64,000 bases of DNA, from NCBI GenBank assembly GCA_002633005.1, contig NMRA01000085.1:231708-295707 (forward strand), written 5' to 3'. Source of the DNA: Phoronis australis. Lineage: Eukaryota > Phoronida > Phoronidae. Below, in pieces: positions 35,330 through 46,600 of this stretch (its first letter is position 1; the number at the start of each line of letters is the position of its first letter). Below the pieces are notes generated by a model, which searched no databases, had not been told where the DNA came from, and saw only the letters and a list, made by a program, of their open reading frames with translations. The position numbers and the translations under genes are program-made.

Positions 35330-36496
35330 TTACATGAGCTGTGACGTCAGTTGAAACTCTTCGATCAACTGCACTCTGTGTGCAACTCTAGCAGACTTAT
35401 CGTCGTTTGTTCTCGACTTACGCAGGCACGACAGGAATATTCCACCAAAGGTTTCTCGAAACACCGAACTCATGGAGCAATAAAGGACAAAATTCAACGG
35501 ATAGCTGAGGAGCAGCAGGACGTCGATTGCAGTGACAAGTTTTGCAAATGAAAGCGGGTCAAGTGTGGTAATCCCAAGTTGACTTGAAAGAACAATCACC
35601 GAAAAACCGATGCCGTTAGGAATTTCTGCGCAGAGTGTAATGACACTGACAGCTACCAGCATGGTTGTTGTGCGGGTGTTGACAGAGTCCACCGCTTGCT
35701 CTTTCGAGTTAGTCTTCTGAACCGAACTTTTCAGATTTGCGTGCCTCTTGTAGCTAATATGTAACTTATAGATGAGGACGGTGTTAAGAACCAGTAGAAA
35801 AATGCTTGGAAGAAAGCTCTGAAATATAGCCCGAATAAGAAAACACGTTGAAAAATAGCTCGTTGGATCAGTTATCCAAGACTCGTACACTTCCACGCAT
35901 GCGCTCACAAGAACGGAATCATTTGTTTTCGACGGAATTAAGACACGATCGAAATGCGAGTCCACAAATCTTATGAGGTTAACAGAGATTCCCAAGAAGC
36001 AGGATAAAAAAATCAAGATCCCAGTTTTCTTTTTCGTTACTTTGTAGCTCTTGAACGGATTTTCCACTATGTAGAGACGCTGATCCGCCATTGCAACCGT
36101 AAGCCAAACAGAAATTGTATGCGTTGTGGCGGGAGTGTGCATGAGCATAAGTTTAAATGCTGTGTACCACTCGTAGGGAACCCAGTCAATATTGTTGAAG
36201 GTGAATATATACATCAGAACTGGCAGGGTCGCTAAGGACGTAACTAAATCTGCCACTGAAATTGCAGTGAGTAACATGTTGACCGGGTTTATCTTCTTCA
36301 TCAACACAACGCAGACGGAAACATTGGTAAAGAGAGTGAGAGCGCCGACAGACGGGTATAAGTAACCGTAGACGGGCTGTTGAAATTCCTGAAACTCTCC
36401 GAAGAACAAAGCGTTTGTGATACCATTTGAACTGCTGTTTAGAGCCTTCTTGTAGTTGATACTCAGAGAATCGATTGTATATCCTTGCTCCGACAT
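35330..36496 (-). CDS. rhodopsin-type GPCR, sex-peptide/myoinhibitory-peptide receptor-like, copy 1
   Basis: Single-exon 388-residue 7TM receptor. N-terminus of about 44 residues with an NSS glycosylation site at N20. TM1 about 45-66, TM2 73-97 (SVADL), TM3 113-137 ending HTISVWLTVAMADQR, TM4 157-176, TM5 216-242, TM6 276-304 (TTTMLVAVSVITLCAEIPNG), TM7 317-341 (SYPLNFVLYC then FRETF). SVWLTV..A.QR and YPLNF.LYC are typical of the sex-peptide/myoinhibitory-peptide/FMRFamide (Srw-like) branch, which binds small neuropeptides at the cell surface. The cysteine expected at the top of TM3 is Y111 here, while the partner C200 remains. The paralog at 60241 has C111. Position 138 is Asp where the paralog has Ala. 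The C-terminal tail after about residue 363 is in a different frame from the paralog and shorter. An acceptor-like TTTCAG lies 8 bp before the ATG, suggesting a 5'-UTR intron. It may be a diverged or weakening copy. Confidence 0.85.
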   Translation of the reverse strand: MSEQGYTIDSLSINYKKALNSSSNGITNALFFGEFQEFQQPVYGYLYPSVGALTLFTNVSVCVVLMKKINPVNMLLTAISVADLVTSLATLPVLMYIFTFNNIDWVPYEWYTAFKLMLMHTPATTHTISVWLTVAMADQRLYIVENPFKSYKVTKKKTGILIFLSCFLGISVNLIRFVDSHFDRVLIPSKTNDSVLVSACVEVYESWITDPTSYFSTCFLIRAIFQSFLPSIFLLVLNTVLIYKLHISYKRHANLKSSVQKTNSKEQAVDSVNTRTTTMLVAVSVITLCAEIPNGIGFSVIVLSSQLGITTLDPLSFAKLVTAIDVLLLLSYPLNFVLYCSMSSVFRETFGGIFLSCLRKSRTNDDKSARVAHRVQLIEEFQLTSQLM

Positions 36497-37270
36497 TCCA
36501 GATTCTGAAACTAACAGTATATCATGACTCTCGTTTTATCGTAAACAACAGATACTGAGTATCAAAAATAGTTAATAAAAGATATATAATTCGCACTAAA
36601 TTAATTTTACATAGTTTAAACAATTAACCAATGCGACACGGACTACTACGGTTTAGACCAAATCTTGTGTTGTATCGTTAAATTCTACAACTGAATAGAA
36701 TAATATTTCCGTTATCGTCCTCCTGAAATCACTACCGGACACATGAGCACTACCTTTTAGAGTTTGTAACTGATCACTATTAAACTTCAAAGATAAAGTT
36801 TAGTTTTGTAAAAACTGTGGGTTTCCACTATCTCTGTTACAAAACTTGCCTTGATTCGAGAAAAATATAATTATTATTCCATTCAATTACGTTTATTAGC
36901 GATTCATCGTACCAATTCCCAAATTTTTAGAAAGATACTAAACCCTGTTTTCGTGTTTCTATCAAGGCCTTGTTCTGGCACCTGCTAATGCATCACTGGG
37001 GTCTCAAATGAGTGATAAAAGGAGAATTCAAGTAAAAATTCATACTGTATCTTAGTAAATAATTGGACATCATGGTTCTTGGTGGATGGTCTACCCTACT
37101 GTTACTGTTCAACTTGTTTAAAGCGTTGGTCACGCTTACCAGTTTAGCAGACTGTAAGTTTACAACTATTTTGATCCAAACTTTTGAGGGTTGTCGAAGA
37201 TTACAGAGCATTATTTTGTTTCAGAGAACCGGATGGGAAATTTGTTTTCGATAGCTCTAATAGGCCAAAA
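36497..37270 (-). other. GPCR copy 1 upstream region
   Basis: Clearly alignable with about 61432-62208 upstream of the second GPCR, so it is part of the duplication. CTGTTAGTTTCAG|AATCTGGAATG on the minus strand looks like a 3' splice site directly before the start codon. A hydrophobic + strand frame starting at 37072 with a GTAAGT donor at about 37153 is disrupted by a stop in the right copy, so I do not call it an exon. Confidence 0.5.
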
Positions 37271-37274
37271 CCGG

Positions 37275-37424
37275 CCTCCCGTTCAGTAACGCTAGGACCT
37301 GGCTTAAAAGCAAGACTTTGCGAGATTACGCGAGATATTTCAGTGTATTTCAAATAAGAGCACGTGATCTTGACTAGCTTTTGGCTAGGTCCTAGCGTAG
37401 GTCCTAGCGGCTACTCAACGCACG
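37275..37424. mobile_element. CGCTAGGACC-TIR MITE with empty site in the paralog
   Basis: CGCTAGGACC (37290-37299) and GGTCCTAGCG (37400-37409) are perfect inverted repeats. CGTTCAGTAA and the reverse complement of TACTCAACG extend them outward. In the right duplicate AAAACCGGGTTTGG (about 62205-62218) is uninterrupted, so this 150-bp insertion came after the duplication. CCGG flanks both sides. No coding content. Confidence 0.8.
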
Positions 37425-37569
37425 CCGGGTTTGATATCATTTTAAGCGTGTAAAATTGATCTCCATTTGTTTCTAACTCGGACGAGAAGTGACTTCTGTT
37501 ATTGTATTTACTGACAGTCGATCCGTTAACCCCTGAAGCCCGGCTAGGCACATAAAACGACCCACGGTC

Positions 37570-38748
37570 ACAAGTCTGTTTCGCTCAGAGTCTGAACTCA
37601 TTCCGCAGGGTTTGTTTATTTAGAATACCAGTATCCAATCTGTTTACCTAACTGGTAACTCAACCGGGGGTGATGACGCCATCTGTATGCCAGGCCACAG
37701 ACAGTGTTGTTTTGGCAATGGCACCATTTGTGGATAGGTACCTGTGTATCTTTGGCAAATATTAGTCGATTTTGACAAAAAAAAACACACCGTTGTGGTC
37801 GACATAAGATAATTCATTATAAAGAACTACTTTTATCGTAATGGTTCAACATTCTGACCGAATAGACTTCGAAATAAGAAAATAACACTTCCTGTGCAAA
37901 TAGCGTCGCTTGGGTGATTCCCTATCTACCTACAACCACGCGTGTGACAACGAGCTGCAACACAAAAATGGTGCCACATGAGACACGTGGAGTCACGTCC
38001 ATTAATAGCAGAATGTCCAATCTTTTTCATTATTTATATATACTTCGAACTAACGAACAATGGCCAAATATCAGTTTTAATTCATATTTTATGTTAAAAG
38101 ATAATAGAAAGTGCATGTTTGGTGTAGTCGACAGTCAGCTTTTTTGGACTATTGCCCTTTAAACTATCAACTTAGACCCTGTTTGAGCAAAATGATCATG
38201 AAGGCAATCTTTTGCTGCTGCACTGGCAAAATCTGTCAACCTGCCCGCAAATAGATGCGTGCTTTTATTTCCTTCCATCACAATGTGGACTATCAAATTG
38301 GCTTCCGAAATTGAATTCTCTGAGAAATTTTTGTTGTTGTTGTCGTTTGTTCCCAAAGAAATACGATAAATATTAGCAAAATACGATGTCATTGTTTCTG
38401 TTGTGCTTACCAAGGGAAATTTGTTTACTGTAATGCCGGATACACAATTGATTCGTGACGCGTGAGAAGATTGCAAGAAAACCTTAACAATAAAAAAAAA
38501 TCCTGATCCTGGGAACACCTTTCGTCTGGAGTTGAAACTGCACGGGGTACATTTTTGATCATACCAAGAAACATTGTTAAAAACAATGGAAAGCACGTAG
38601 GGACACATCTATAAATTCGAGGTGGCACATTTAATAGAATTTTATTCAAACAATCCGAGAAAGAAGGCAATAAGTGTATAAATGTGTGAACCGCTTTCCT
38701 TCGTGTGTCAAATACCATATGGAATCTCATGAAATATGACGTCGCTTT
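37570..38748. other. copy-specific sequence, no gene recognised
   Basis: This stretch has no counterpart in the right duplicate. Minus-strand frames at 38159-38608 and 38425-38805 overlap each other in different frames and show no recognisable domain. Confidence 0.4.
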
Positions 38749-38922
38749 CGTAAAATGTAACAATGGTACATTTCTCGCACGTGCATTCGACGTAATTTGT
38801 AGCACTTACATAAAATGTAACAACTTGTTACATTTTAGGAGAGACCTAGCAACGTAAAATGTAACTGTTACGATAACAGTTGTTACATTTTACGAAATTG
38901 TTACATTTTACGGCGTGTCTGT
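38749..38922. repeat. cluster of alternating CGTAAAATGTAAC / GTTACATTTTACG motifs
   Basis: The motif TAAAATGTAAC occurs at about 38751, 38811 and 38855. Its reverse complement GTTACATTTTA occurs at about 38827, 38882 and 38900. Two pairs form near-perfect hairpins (38811-38837 and 38853-38894). The next sequence (38927) is where homology with the right GPCR duplicate resumes, so the cluster sits at the end of a copy-specific insertion. Confidence 0.8.
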
Positions 38923-38998
38923 GCCCTTTGAAGTAAGCAGTCTGGCTACAAAAGTGCCAATAAATATGCTTGTAGTTTTGTCGTAACTCATACCTTAA

Positions 38999-41699
38999 AG
39001 TCCTGGTCTCACACGTTGTTAACCCTTATTACATGGTTAGAGGATGTTATAAGGATCCAAGAAGTACCTTCCCCATAACTAATACACAATCTGTAATCGA
39101 ACAAAGCTTAAATAAACGCGCCACTCACGATTCGCACACGAAGAACACACCGCAATTTTGAACTTACCGCGAACCTGGAAGTACAATTCATTCAGGAACC
39201 AAGGCTAAGAAAACGCCGTCAGTGCGACTGGAGCATTGCCTGTTACCAGCCTGCAAACGGTGGTAAAATAATTGACAGCGCGCCTTAATTTTAATAAAAT
39301 GAAAGTACGGACAATTTTATCGAATTTGCTGAAGAAATGTGGCGAATAAATTTTGACAGAAATTATTTTGCCGAACTCGGGACCGCAACCTATCGGACCC
39401 GGTGCTAATCGAGATACTGGCAAACGGTAAAGGCATGCGGTTGCAAGCTATTTTGTCGAAGTAAAAGGTTCAAATCATAAATGCCGTATACATACAAAGG
39501 TAGTTTGAAACACTTGCACGGCTGGTTAGTCCTGTGTCACACTGCCGCGGTAGTCCTTAGCTAGCCTCAGTGCCAGCTACCAGTATGAAGACTATCGTCA
39601 AACTACACCTTGTTAGTAGGCCTATACAGCTTTGCGCCAAGGCTACCCTTAGGCCTACCAGGTCCCTGGCCACAGCGCTCGCTCAAACGAGGTTTATTTA
39701 AAACTTGGGGTCTTCTGACGAACTGTGCAAAGTTGTTGGCTTTCACCAGAGATTTGCCCAGACTTTGCATGAGCGCACCAAGCCTAAAAAATGGGGGGGG
39801 GGGGGNGCTGGAATTTTTGGGAATGTCTACCTTTTACTATACGATTCTGATAATAACCGTTCTTCAGCAACTTCCCCTGCGTTTAATAAACAAACAAGTG
39901 TTGTTTTATTCACGGAGAACAATCCCCTCGATTATACGCTGTCGATCGATGAAACTCTAATTGGTCTATCTAAAAGTTCTGTAACAAAGCATTGATGCGG
40001 GATCGCGGGTGTGGAGAATACGGCTCCAGCAATGGGTGATAGGTGGCGGTAGTATAGTTGGGTTACCCGGTTCTTGGTTGAACGGTAGATAGTTGGCTGA
40101 CAAAGTAGCAACAGCAAGTTGATGGAGAGCAGCATAAAAACTAACGCAGTCGTTGAGTTTCTACTGTAACACAAAGTTTATTAACTCTAACCACAATATA
40201 TATAGTGAAGAGAAATTTGTTTGCGAGTTGTGAGTGCAAAACGACACCAATATCGAAAGTTCTGGTGATTTCGTCCAAATCATAAACATGAATGGAGCCA
40301 TAATTCAGCTGTCTGGCATATAGGGTTTCACTAGTGGGCACTGATCAGTGACATAGTAAACAATAACAAAAGGATGTTCTAGAATTGTTATATAACATAA
40401 ATATAACATAAACTGTTTTGTTGGGAAAGTTGTACGTCAAAGGAAATGAGGAAACTTGAACTTAATGAACTTCATGAGAATTCATGATGACAACGTGATT
40501 GCGATGCAGGGTCTGGCCGTGTTGTGTGCCGGTACCTATGCTGTAACTAAGTTAATGATCCTGCATAAAAAGTCCACACTCGTTTCCAGTTTGACGTATG
40601 TATCCAAACATACAACAAAAATCGCACATCCAGTAGTCAGGGTAATTTTATACAGACATTTCGCCTACTGCGCTCTCGCCAGACTGGACAGAACCAAAGT
40701 ATACAATGCCCTTTTGATTGCCTTTCCACTTTGTTCCGTGCACTAACTGCAACGTGTTTTCTTCTCGTCTTATATATTTCAACCGATGGGCGACTCGAAA
40801 TTCTTAAGTTTCATTAGAGAGATAACGGTTCTTCCGTACAAATATATGCGTCCAGGAAGGCACGTGGTACCGTTAGCACGCAGACGACCTAATCCTGGAG
40901 AATGTTTCATAGCCTACAGACCTAAGTTTTGCAAGAAAAACGAGATCTCCCGAGACGAAAAGCGAGTGTTTTTTAGCATGCTCCACAGCTTACTAGCTTA
41001 TCCCAACAAAATGGCTGCCACTGAAGTGATTGACGGTATGGACTGAACTCGCTATTTCCGTTCCATGAACGCAGATTTTTCACTGCAAGTGCACGCTAAT
41101 ATTTTGTGGTCTACGGAACTCAATCGGATGACATGTTTTCTGCTCTCAACCAGTGTGCTACATTGTTGTCCATTTAAAACTTTTTAAATGGGTGACAAGG
41201 TAGCACTCTCATTCTGTTTATGAGATACATTTTTAAAATGTATATCACGATAGCGAATCCTACCTTGACACCTTCAACAGTCGGGATTGGACAACTCGAT
41301 CGATTTGCGTATATCGAAATCTGCGGGAGTTAATGAAACAGACCATGATGTTGTAGTTAAATACATACAGGATCCAGATGTTATCGTTCTCTACATAATC
41401 AGACCAATCATAAACACAGTGGAGGAGACAATAATATTTCAAAATTTTCTTGAAAGTTCGTAAATGTCATATTTTAATGGTTCGTGAAAAGCACACTTGA
41501 TTAAGTTTTCCAGTTTTGAAAAACGGACAAATAATGTGACGTTAACAACCTAAAACGTTTGTTTAATGTTGTCACATTATGTTCATCATTTATTCTGCTG
41601 GGTGTCCAACATAATGGGAGACTTTCACGAAGCAGTGGGGGCTGATCACGTGGGACCGGTGACTCATATTGCCACCAAGCTGTACCATGGTAGACTTCA
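38999..41699. other. no gene recognised; includes SINE-like trace and single N
   Basis: 39370-39440 on the minus strand carries GGTTGCGGTCCCGAGTTCGG, a weak match to the tRNA-like block at 20275. A single N sits in a poly-G run at 39806. Frames at 39610-39960, 40456-40746 and 40786-41046 have no identifiable domain. 41011 onward shares AAAATGGCTGCCACTGAAG with the GGGTGCATTCCGT MITEs. Confidence 0.4.
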
Positions 41700-41813
41700 A
41701 TAGCTGTCTCGCTGCGAGAAAATCTAACCAAAACCAAGAGCTCTCATTGAAAATATACGGAAATATCTCGCATAATCTCGCAAACACTTGCTTTTCTAGA
41801 GAGGTCCTAACGA
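41700..41813. mobile_element. CGCTAGGACC-family MITE, degraded copy
   Basis: TAGCTGTCTCGCTGCGAGAA, AAATATCTCGCATAATCTCGC and GAGGTCCTAACG match the intron-2 copy (25338-25458) in the same order. The right TIR is mutated. Confidence 0.6.
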
Positions 41814-43594
41814 GGATAGCTGAAAGCATGTGCGCACGTGCATAAAAGGGAGGGTCGCGGAGAGCAAAGATGCCAGAATATTTCTCATACTAAGGCCCAG
41901 AGTGCCTAATCCAAGAATTTTTTGAGTTATGATGTAATCCAGTGGATTTTAATTAAATTGGAGTTTTAAAAAATAACAAAATATCTTATTTACGCTGTCA
42001 GTATGGTGAAGTGCCTTGAATTTTTTAGAACGTAAATGTAGTGAGACAATACCTGTACACTACCACCACGCAATCTCATGCCCGCTGACTAGGTGTCGCA
42101 AGAACAATCCTTCTCAATAAACATTGCATTCCCAATTACTTTCTTCTCGGGATTATTGGGGCAAAATGACAATTATTTTGAATTTGTCATTCTAGCATTT
42201 TGTGATGTTGTTCTGATTGTTTTCTCCATTACAAACACTGATCTAAAAGTTTACCATAATTTGATTAATTCGTTTCCGATGCCATTGAATTATAAGGATG
42301 TTGAATCTTTTTGTTGTTTTCTGGTGGGACGTCTTGGTGCTGCACTGCGTAAAAATGCAATTACTCTATACCATTCCCAGTCTTTCTCACCAAAGTTATG
42401 GTGCAAAACGCCTCTCCTAGCCTTTTTCCTCGTACACAGACGATTTGGTACAAAATGCACCGCTCTAAACGTGGAATAAATATTAAAAGATATTAATTGA
42501 AGCACTTTGTTCTCATTGTGATCTGGCAGTGGCAAGGATTGTTTTCGGTAGCCTATTTAAGCGATTCATTTCCTAGTTGGGTCTCAAAATTGTTTATGGT
42601 TTTGCCCGAACAAAAGTCCCTTTTGAAAATAGTCAAATACTTTCTAGCAATCGGATAACCTGGTAATTTTATCGACTATCTTGTGTTATTTAGGGACAAA
42701 TATTACCAGAATATTGCATTTTTGTAGATCATGACTAAACACTAAAATTACGTATACTTATGTCAAGTAAAAATAATATGGTAAACGAGGCGACACCTGA
42801 CAGTTGAACAGGGAGGTCGCAGGAGATTGGCTTCTCAAAGGAATGCGAAAATTACAGCAAAAGTAAAGCAAATTCACGTAAAAAAATCGAGTTATTTCGA
42901 ATGAAAAAGCTCTGCTGATTTGCTGTGGAATTGTTATCTTGTAATTCAGTTAATATATCGCATTTGTTGAGCTCTTTTCCTGTTAATCCACACGCGGAGC
43001 TTGGTGTTTGCATAAATTCCGTCAAAGGGGAACAAGAAGAAACAAAATTAACAAATTTCTTTTTCTATTTCAAATGTCCGCTGAGATTTAAGAATGTTCT
43101 TTATTTCAAATTTCAACAAAAATAATGAGTCACGAAAATCAATTTTCTCTCAACGCTCGTGAACATGATTCTCACCGCCAAATGTCGAAAGGAACTTTGT
43201 ACAATATTAAGCACTCTACGAGAGGTTTTGAGCAATTAAAGTCCCCTGTCGGTTTCCTTTGTAACACTTACCTGTAAACCAACACAGATTTGTCTTCTGA
43301 GGCAAAGGAGGAATCTGATGAAGCAGCCCTAAGAATGCTTTTTATGGAATAGTCATGGTTGATTTTCCTCTTTCAACCAACCAGGTACAGTTGTTTGTGG
43401 CGCGTAAACAAGTCATGCTGACGGTCAGTCGTTTAAACAAGTATTAGATACCGGTACATTAACTGGGATTCTTTCTGTAGACTAAGGGTACTAGCAATCA
43501 TGCACGTCTTCGTGAGAAATCCTCACGTGTTCATTAAACGAGAGATACGCTTTACTAACAGGTATTTCATATTTAAGGAACGAAATCTGACGTG
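41814..43594. other. no gene recognised
   Basis: A 128-codon + frame (42093-42479) has no signal peptide or domain that I recognise, and no convincing splice partners. Otherwise AT-rich sequence. Confidence 0.4.
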
Positions 43595-43990
43595 CTTCAA
43601 GTATTATCACAAATTCGTAAATAATCAACTACCACAATATTTATAGGACAAAAATATCAACCAAGAACAAACATCACCAGAAGCACTAACCTTTTTGCAA
43701 CTCACAACCCAAAAAGATTTTTGTTTTAAAATACACTAACTACCTCCCCCGATATTGAATCGACCCATTTAAAATATCTTGAGTATCACATTCCACACAT
43801 AGTAAACAACCATTGCACGCTTCCTACTATCATTGACAAAATATCAACTATTAAAAAGCAAGCATTCACTAGTTTTTATAAACAGCACACTATTGACATA
43901 TGTAATGAATTTTTTTTCTTGAAATCAATGTTTCATTTGCTAAAACTTGATTGTCTGTGTTACTTTGTAATTATTTAATTTACGAACTAC
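43595..43990 (+). pseudogene. possible LINE reverse transcriptase C-terminal remnant
   Basis: The + strand reads YYHKFVNNQLPQYL, then after stops and frame changes a CFK...LPP.LNRP-like stretch and KKQAFTSFYKQHTI. The order resembles the end of non-LTR retrotransposon ORF2 proteins (NQLP.YL, then C.RY.LP..LN, then a hydrophobic F..Y.K tail). Several in-frame stops make it non-functional. The assignment rests on pattern only. Confidence 0.35.
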
Positions 43991-45759
43991 CAACTGTTCT
44001 TCTAAACTCAATTAATTGCAACGTTTTATGACTTATTTATGTTGAGTACTTAATTATTTATTGTACGATGGCCTGCTTTCAACTTTGAAGCCCAAATTTG
44101 CATATCACCATGGTGATTGTGACTATCTACCTGCTTGTCTGCCGGCCTGTCTACCCATTCATCCCTCTATCCATCCTTCCATCCACCCATCTACAAATAT
44201 ACATATACGTATACTTATAGAACACACACACAAAGTGCCGCGATGTTGAATGTAGTTGTACTTTTTTCTCGTTAAACGGTATATATTTCGAATTTGAAAT
44301 TCCCCGAGAATGAAGATAAGGTATTTTGCTGAACATATGTGAAATATTGTAAAACGGCCAATTTATATAAATAAGGTGTGAGATATCGTTAAGTTGCATT
44401 TACAGGAGGGACAGCTGTCACGGAGCAACTAACACGGAACAACTGATCGGGTGCAAGTATGTGCGCAAACACGACTGACACAGAGCAAGCTGACACCGCG
44501 GAGGCCATTTTTTGTCTTCGGTTTGAGAGGTAGAGCGAGTTGCTGTTGACCAGTTGTTCCAGTTTTAATTACACGTCTGAACGCCACGGGATCAGGGCGG
44601 TAAGGGATCATCTTTCAAGGCACTTCCCACGCCAAATGAAGTCGCATGGGTGTCGCTAGGTATTGTTTAATTTGCGAGATCCATGCGAAGGACATAAGCG
44701 CATCGCATGGTTATCGCCATTGGGACACTTCCATTGTTTTCATTTGTTGAGTCTTTGTTGGACAAAACTATACAGGTGACATTGATATCGTACCTTGAGC
44801 GCACATCAATTGCTATATAGCTTAACTAAGTATAAACATTTACTTCTAGACTCCGTCGTCACCCTAAGGCATAGCCACCACGAGCATTCTGTTGACAAAT
44901 AACATCAAGCCTTGACTGCACGATCCTGTCATATACGCAAACACCATTCGGGCGATATTGGCCTGGTACGGCCTGATGATTACTTAAAGCGCTTTGACTC
45001 AGAATCAAATTCAAAGTTATTACTAATTTAGATATCATTGCAGTTAGTAGTACCAGTAGCTGCCAGTTTTGTTGTTGTTGTCCATCTATATCCTATCTTT
45101 AACGGATATTCTGGGGATGGATCTTTTCCACGAGGGGGGTCCATCGAACCCGGCGAACCCTCCCTGGCCACGGGCCTGAATTTTCACAACTTCAATTCGA
45201 AGGTTTGCTACCTTCGAAAGTTCACTACTTCGAATGTCCACAACTCCGAAACCAGAACTGCGACAGTTCATTACTCTGATTGTCTGCTAATGAGTCGAAG
45301 CTGACGTAAATAAAGTATTGTATTTGTGTCCATTTAGTTACCATTTAAAAGGTGTGCAAAAGTTGAAAAGTTTAAAAAAAAATTGACTACACTCTTTACA
45401 AATGAGCGCAGATACAACCACTGTGACTGCCAGTCGTTACTCTTGAATCTAGCTAACGACTCATTCTCAAGCTGGAAAGACATCTGGTCAGGGCTGCGGC
45501 GACCAACGGCGGTTTTAAATTTAAGAACACTGAATGGTACTCTTTCACTTCGTGAAGACTGTCAGAGACAGGGTAACCTACATTTAGTTTCAAACCGGCC
45601 GTGCGGTGGGTGAGGTTGAGGCGCAGAGGGCCTCAACTTTTCAGTCACGCTGTGAAATGACAAGACGCCGTTTTTTCATAAGGAAATTGAAAATTCAGCC
45701 CCACTGAACAGAAAGCACACATATAAAGACCCTAGAGTAACCGTTAATTAACCTCTGTG
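43991..45759. other. no intact gene; microsatellite and repeat traces
   Basis: 44128-44200 is a CTGC/CATC microsatellite. A GGGGGGTCCATCGAACCC...GGCCACGGGCCTG phrase near 45136-45178 looks like a repeat-element end. The + frame at 45383-45613 lies just upstream of the Polinton-type relic and might belong to it, but I cannot identify it. Confidence 0.4.
44128..44200. repeat. CTGC/CATCCATC microsatellite
   Basis: CTGC and CATC tetramers. They produce the Leu-Pro-Ala-Cys and Ile-His-Pro-Ser frame seen on the + strand. Confidence 0.9.
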
Positions 45760-46239
45760 ACGCGTCGAATGCGAAGTGTTTTCAATCCCTGTCGGACATC
45801 TGCCCAATTCCTAGAGGGTTTTTGTGATACAGACGCCTACAACGGATCGTATGCCAAGAACCCTTTCTACTTTAAATATTAAAACATCAATTATCCCTCT
45901 CTTTACGTCCACGGGCTACAGGTTTCTCCTGAACCACTGCAACTGAAATTTGGCCAATCTACGTTCGTTAGAGCTTTTACGACCTTGTTTTCGGGAACTC
46001 GACAGAATTACCAGGGCAAAGGTAATGGCATCGGGCGCCTGGATTATACCGGGGACAACACGCTGTTTGTTTTTGATCTGAACCTTGACCTGTGGGATGG
46101 GCCCTTTTAATCTGAAAAAGGAAACCTCCGCTTTGCATCAGGGCTGCCTTTTACAGTCAACACCGTTTGTTATGACGAGTTTGAGAACATTGTGGAACTT
46201 GACAGAGCTAGAAACGACTTGCTTGATTTCACAACATGA
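45760..46239 (+). pseudogene. Polinton/Maverick-type capsid protein relic (F54H12.2-like family)
   Basis: One reading frame stays in register from about 45760 to a TGA at 46237 and matches the C-terminal part of the F54H12.2-like family of structural proteins carried by Polinton/Maverick-type elements. Recognisable blocks in order are DAYNGSYAKNPF, a GNGIGRLDY glycine-turn block, LFVFDLNLDL, LRFASGLP.TVN and EFENIVELDRARN. In-frame stops at 45880 (TAA) and 46108 (TAA) break it and the N-terminal half is missing, so it is an inactive copy. It is followed directly by a protease-like relic in the same orientation. Family identity comes from recall of these blocks, not a search. Confidence 0.6.
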
Positions 46240-46600
46240 GGACTGATCAGATCACTACAATTCTTGAAATTGATGACTGTCGGACAGGTCTTTGGCGATT
46301 GTCTTGCAAGTGATGAATTGTGTAACCTAAGTATTTCACATCGGAATGCGTACGTTTGCAGCTACTGTACAATCCTAGTCACAAACCTGGAACACATTGG
46401 GTGACTATTTACTTGACCAAAGATGGAAAAGGAGAATATTTCGACTCTAACGGCATGCCAATGCCATCGGACCACTTCTGAAACTTTCTCGACAGAAATA
46501 CGAATGGACGGACAGCTCAGACAGACAACCTCAGGGGCTTTAATCGACAGTTTGTGGAAAATGTTGTATCTTTTATTTGTTACATCAGTGCCGGGGATGG
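46240..46600 (+). pseudogene. adenain-type cysteine protease relic (Polinton-type)
   Basis: In successive frames the + strand shows a VFGDCLASDEL stretch, then KPGTHWVTIYL and GEYFDSNG. These correspond to the region around the catalytic His (GTHW) and the acidic residue (YFDS) of adenovirus-type proteases used by Polinton/Maverick elements. At least one frameshift and a stop (TGA after SDHF) interrupt it, and the expected catalytic Cys block near the C-terminus is not readable. It directly follows the capsid relic, so the two are remains of one insertion. Confidence 0.55.

Larger units (their letters stand above)
34130..38998. repeat. segmental duplication containing GPCR, left copy
   Basis: Collinear with about 58000-62752. 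Homology covers the GC-rich minisatellite, the downstream flank (34552-34880), the GPCR ORF, its upstream region to about 37570, and a resumed block at 38927-38998. Copy-specific insertions are the foldback element (34880-35284), a MITE (37275-37424) and about 1.35 kb at 37570-38926. The right copy has about 950 extra bp around 58985-59940. Confidence 0.85.

Noticed and set aside
37072-37153. Possible signal-peptide exon with GTAAGT donor upstream of GPCR copy 1
   Set aside because: The paralogous sequence near 62008 has an in-frame stop, and the region is on the opposite strand to the GPCR. More likely conserved only because of the duplication.
42093-42479. 128-codon + frame as a membrane protein
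   Set aside because: Hydrophobic start but no conserved motif, no splice partners and no duplicate to test conservation.
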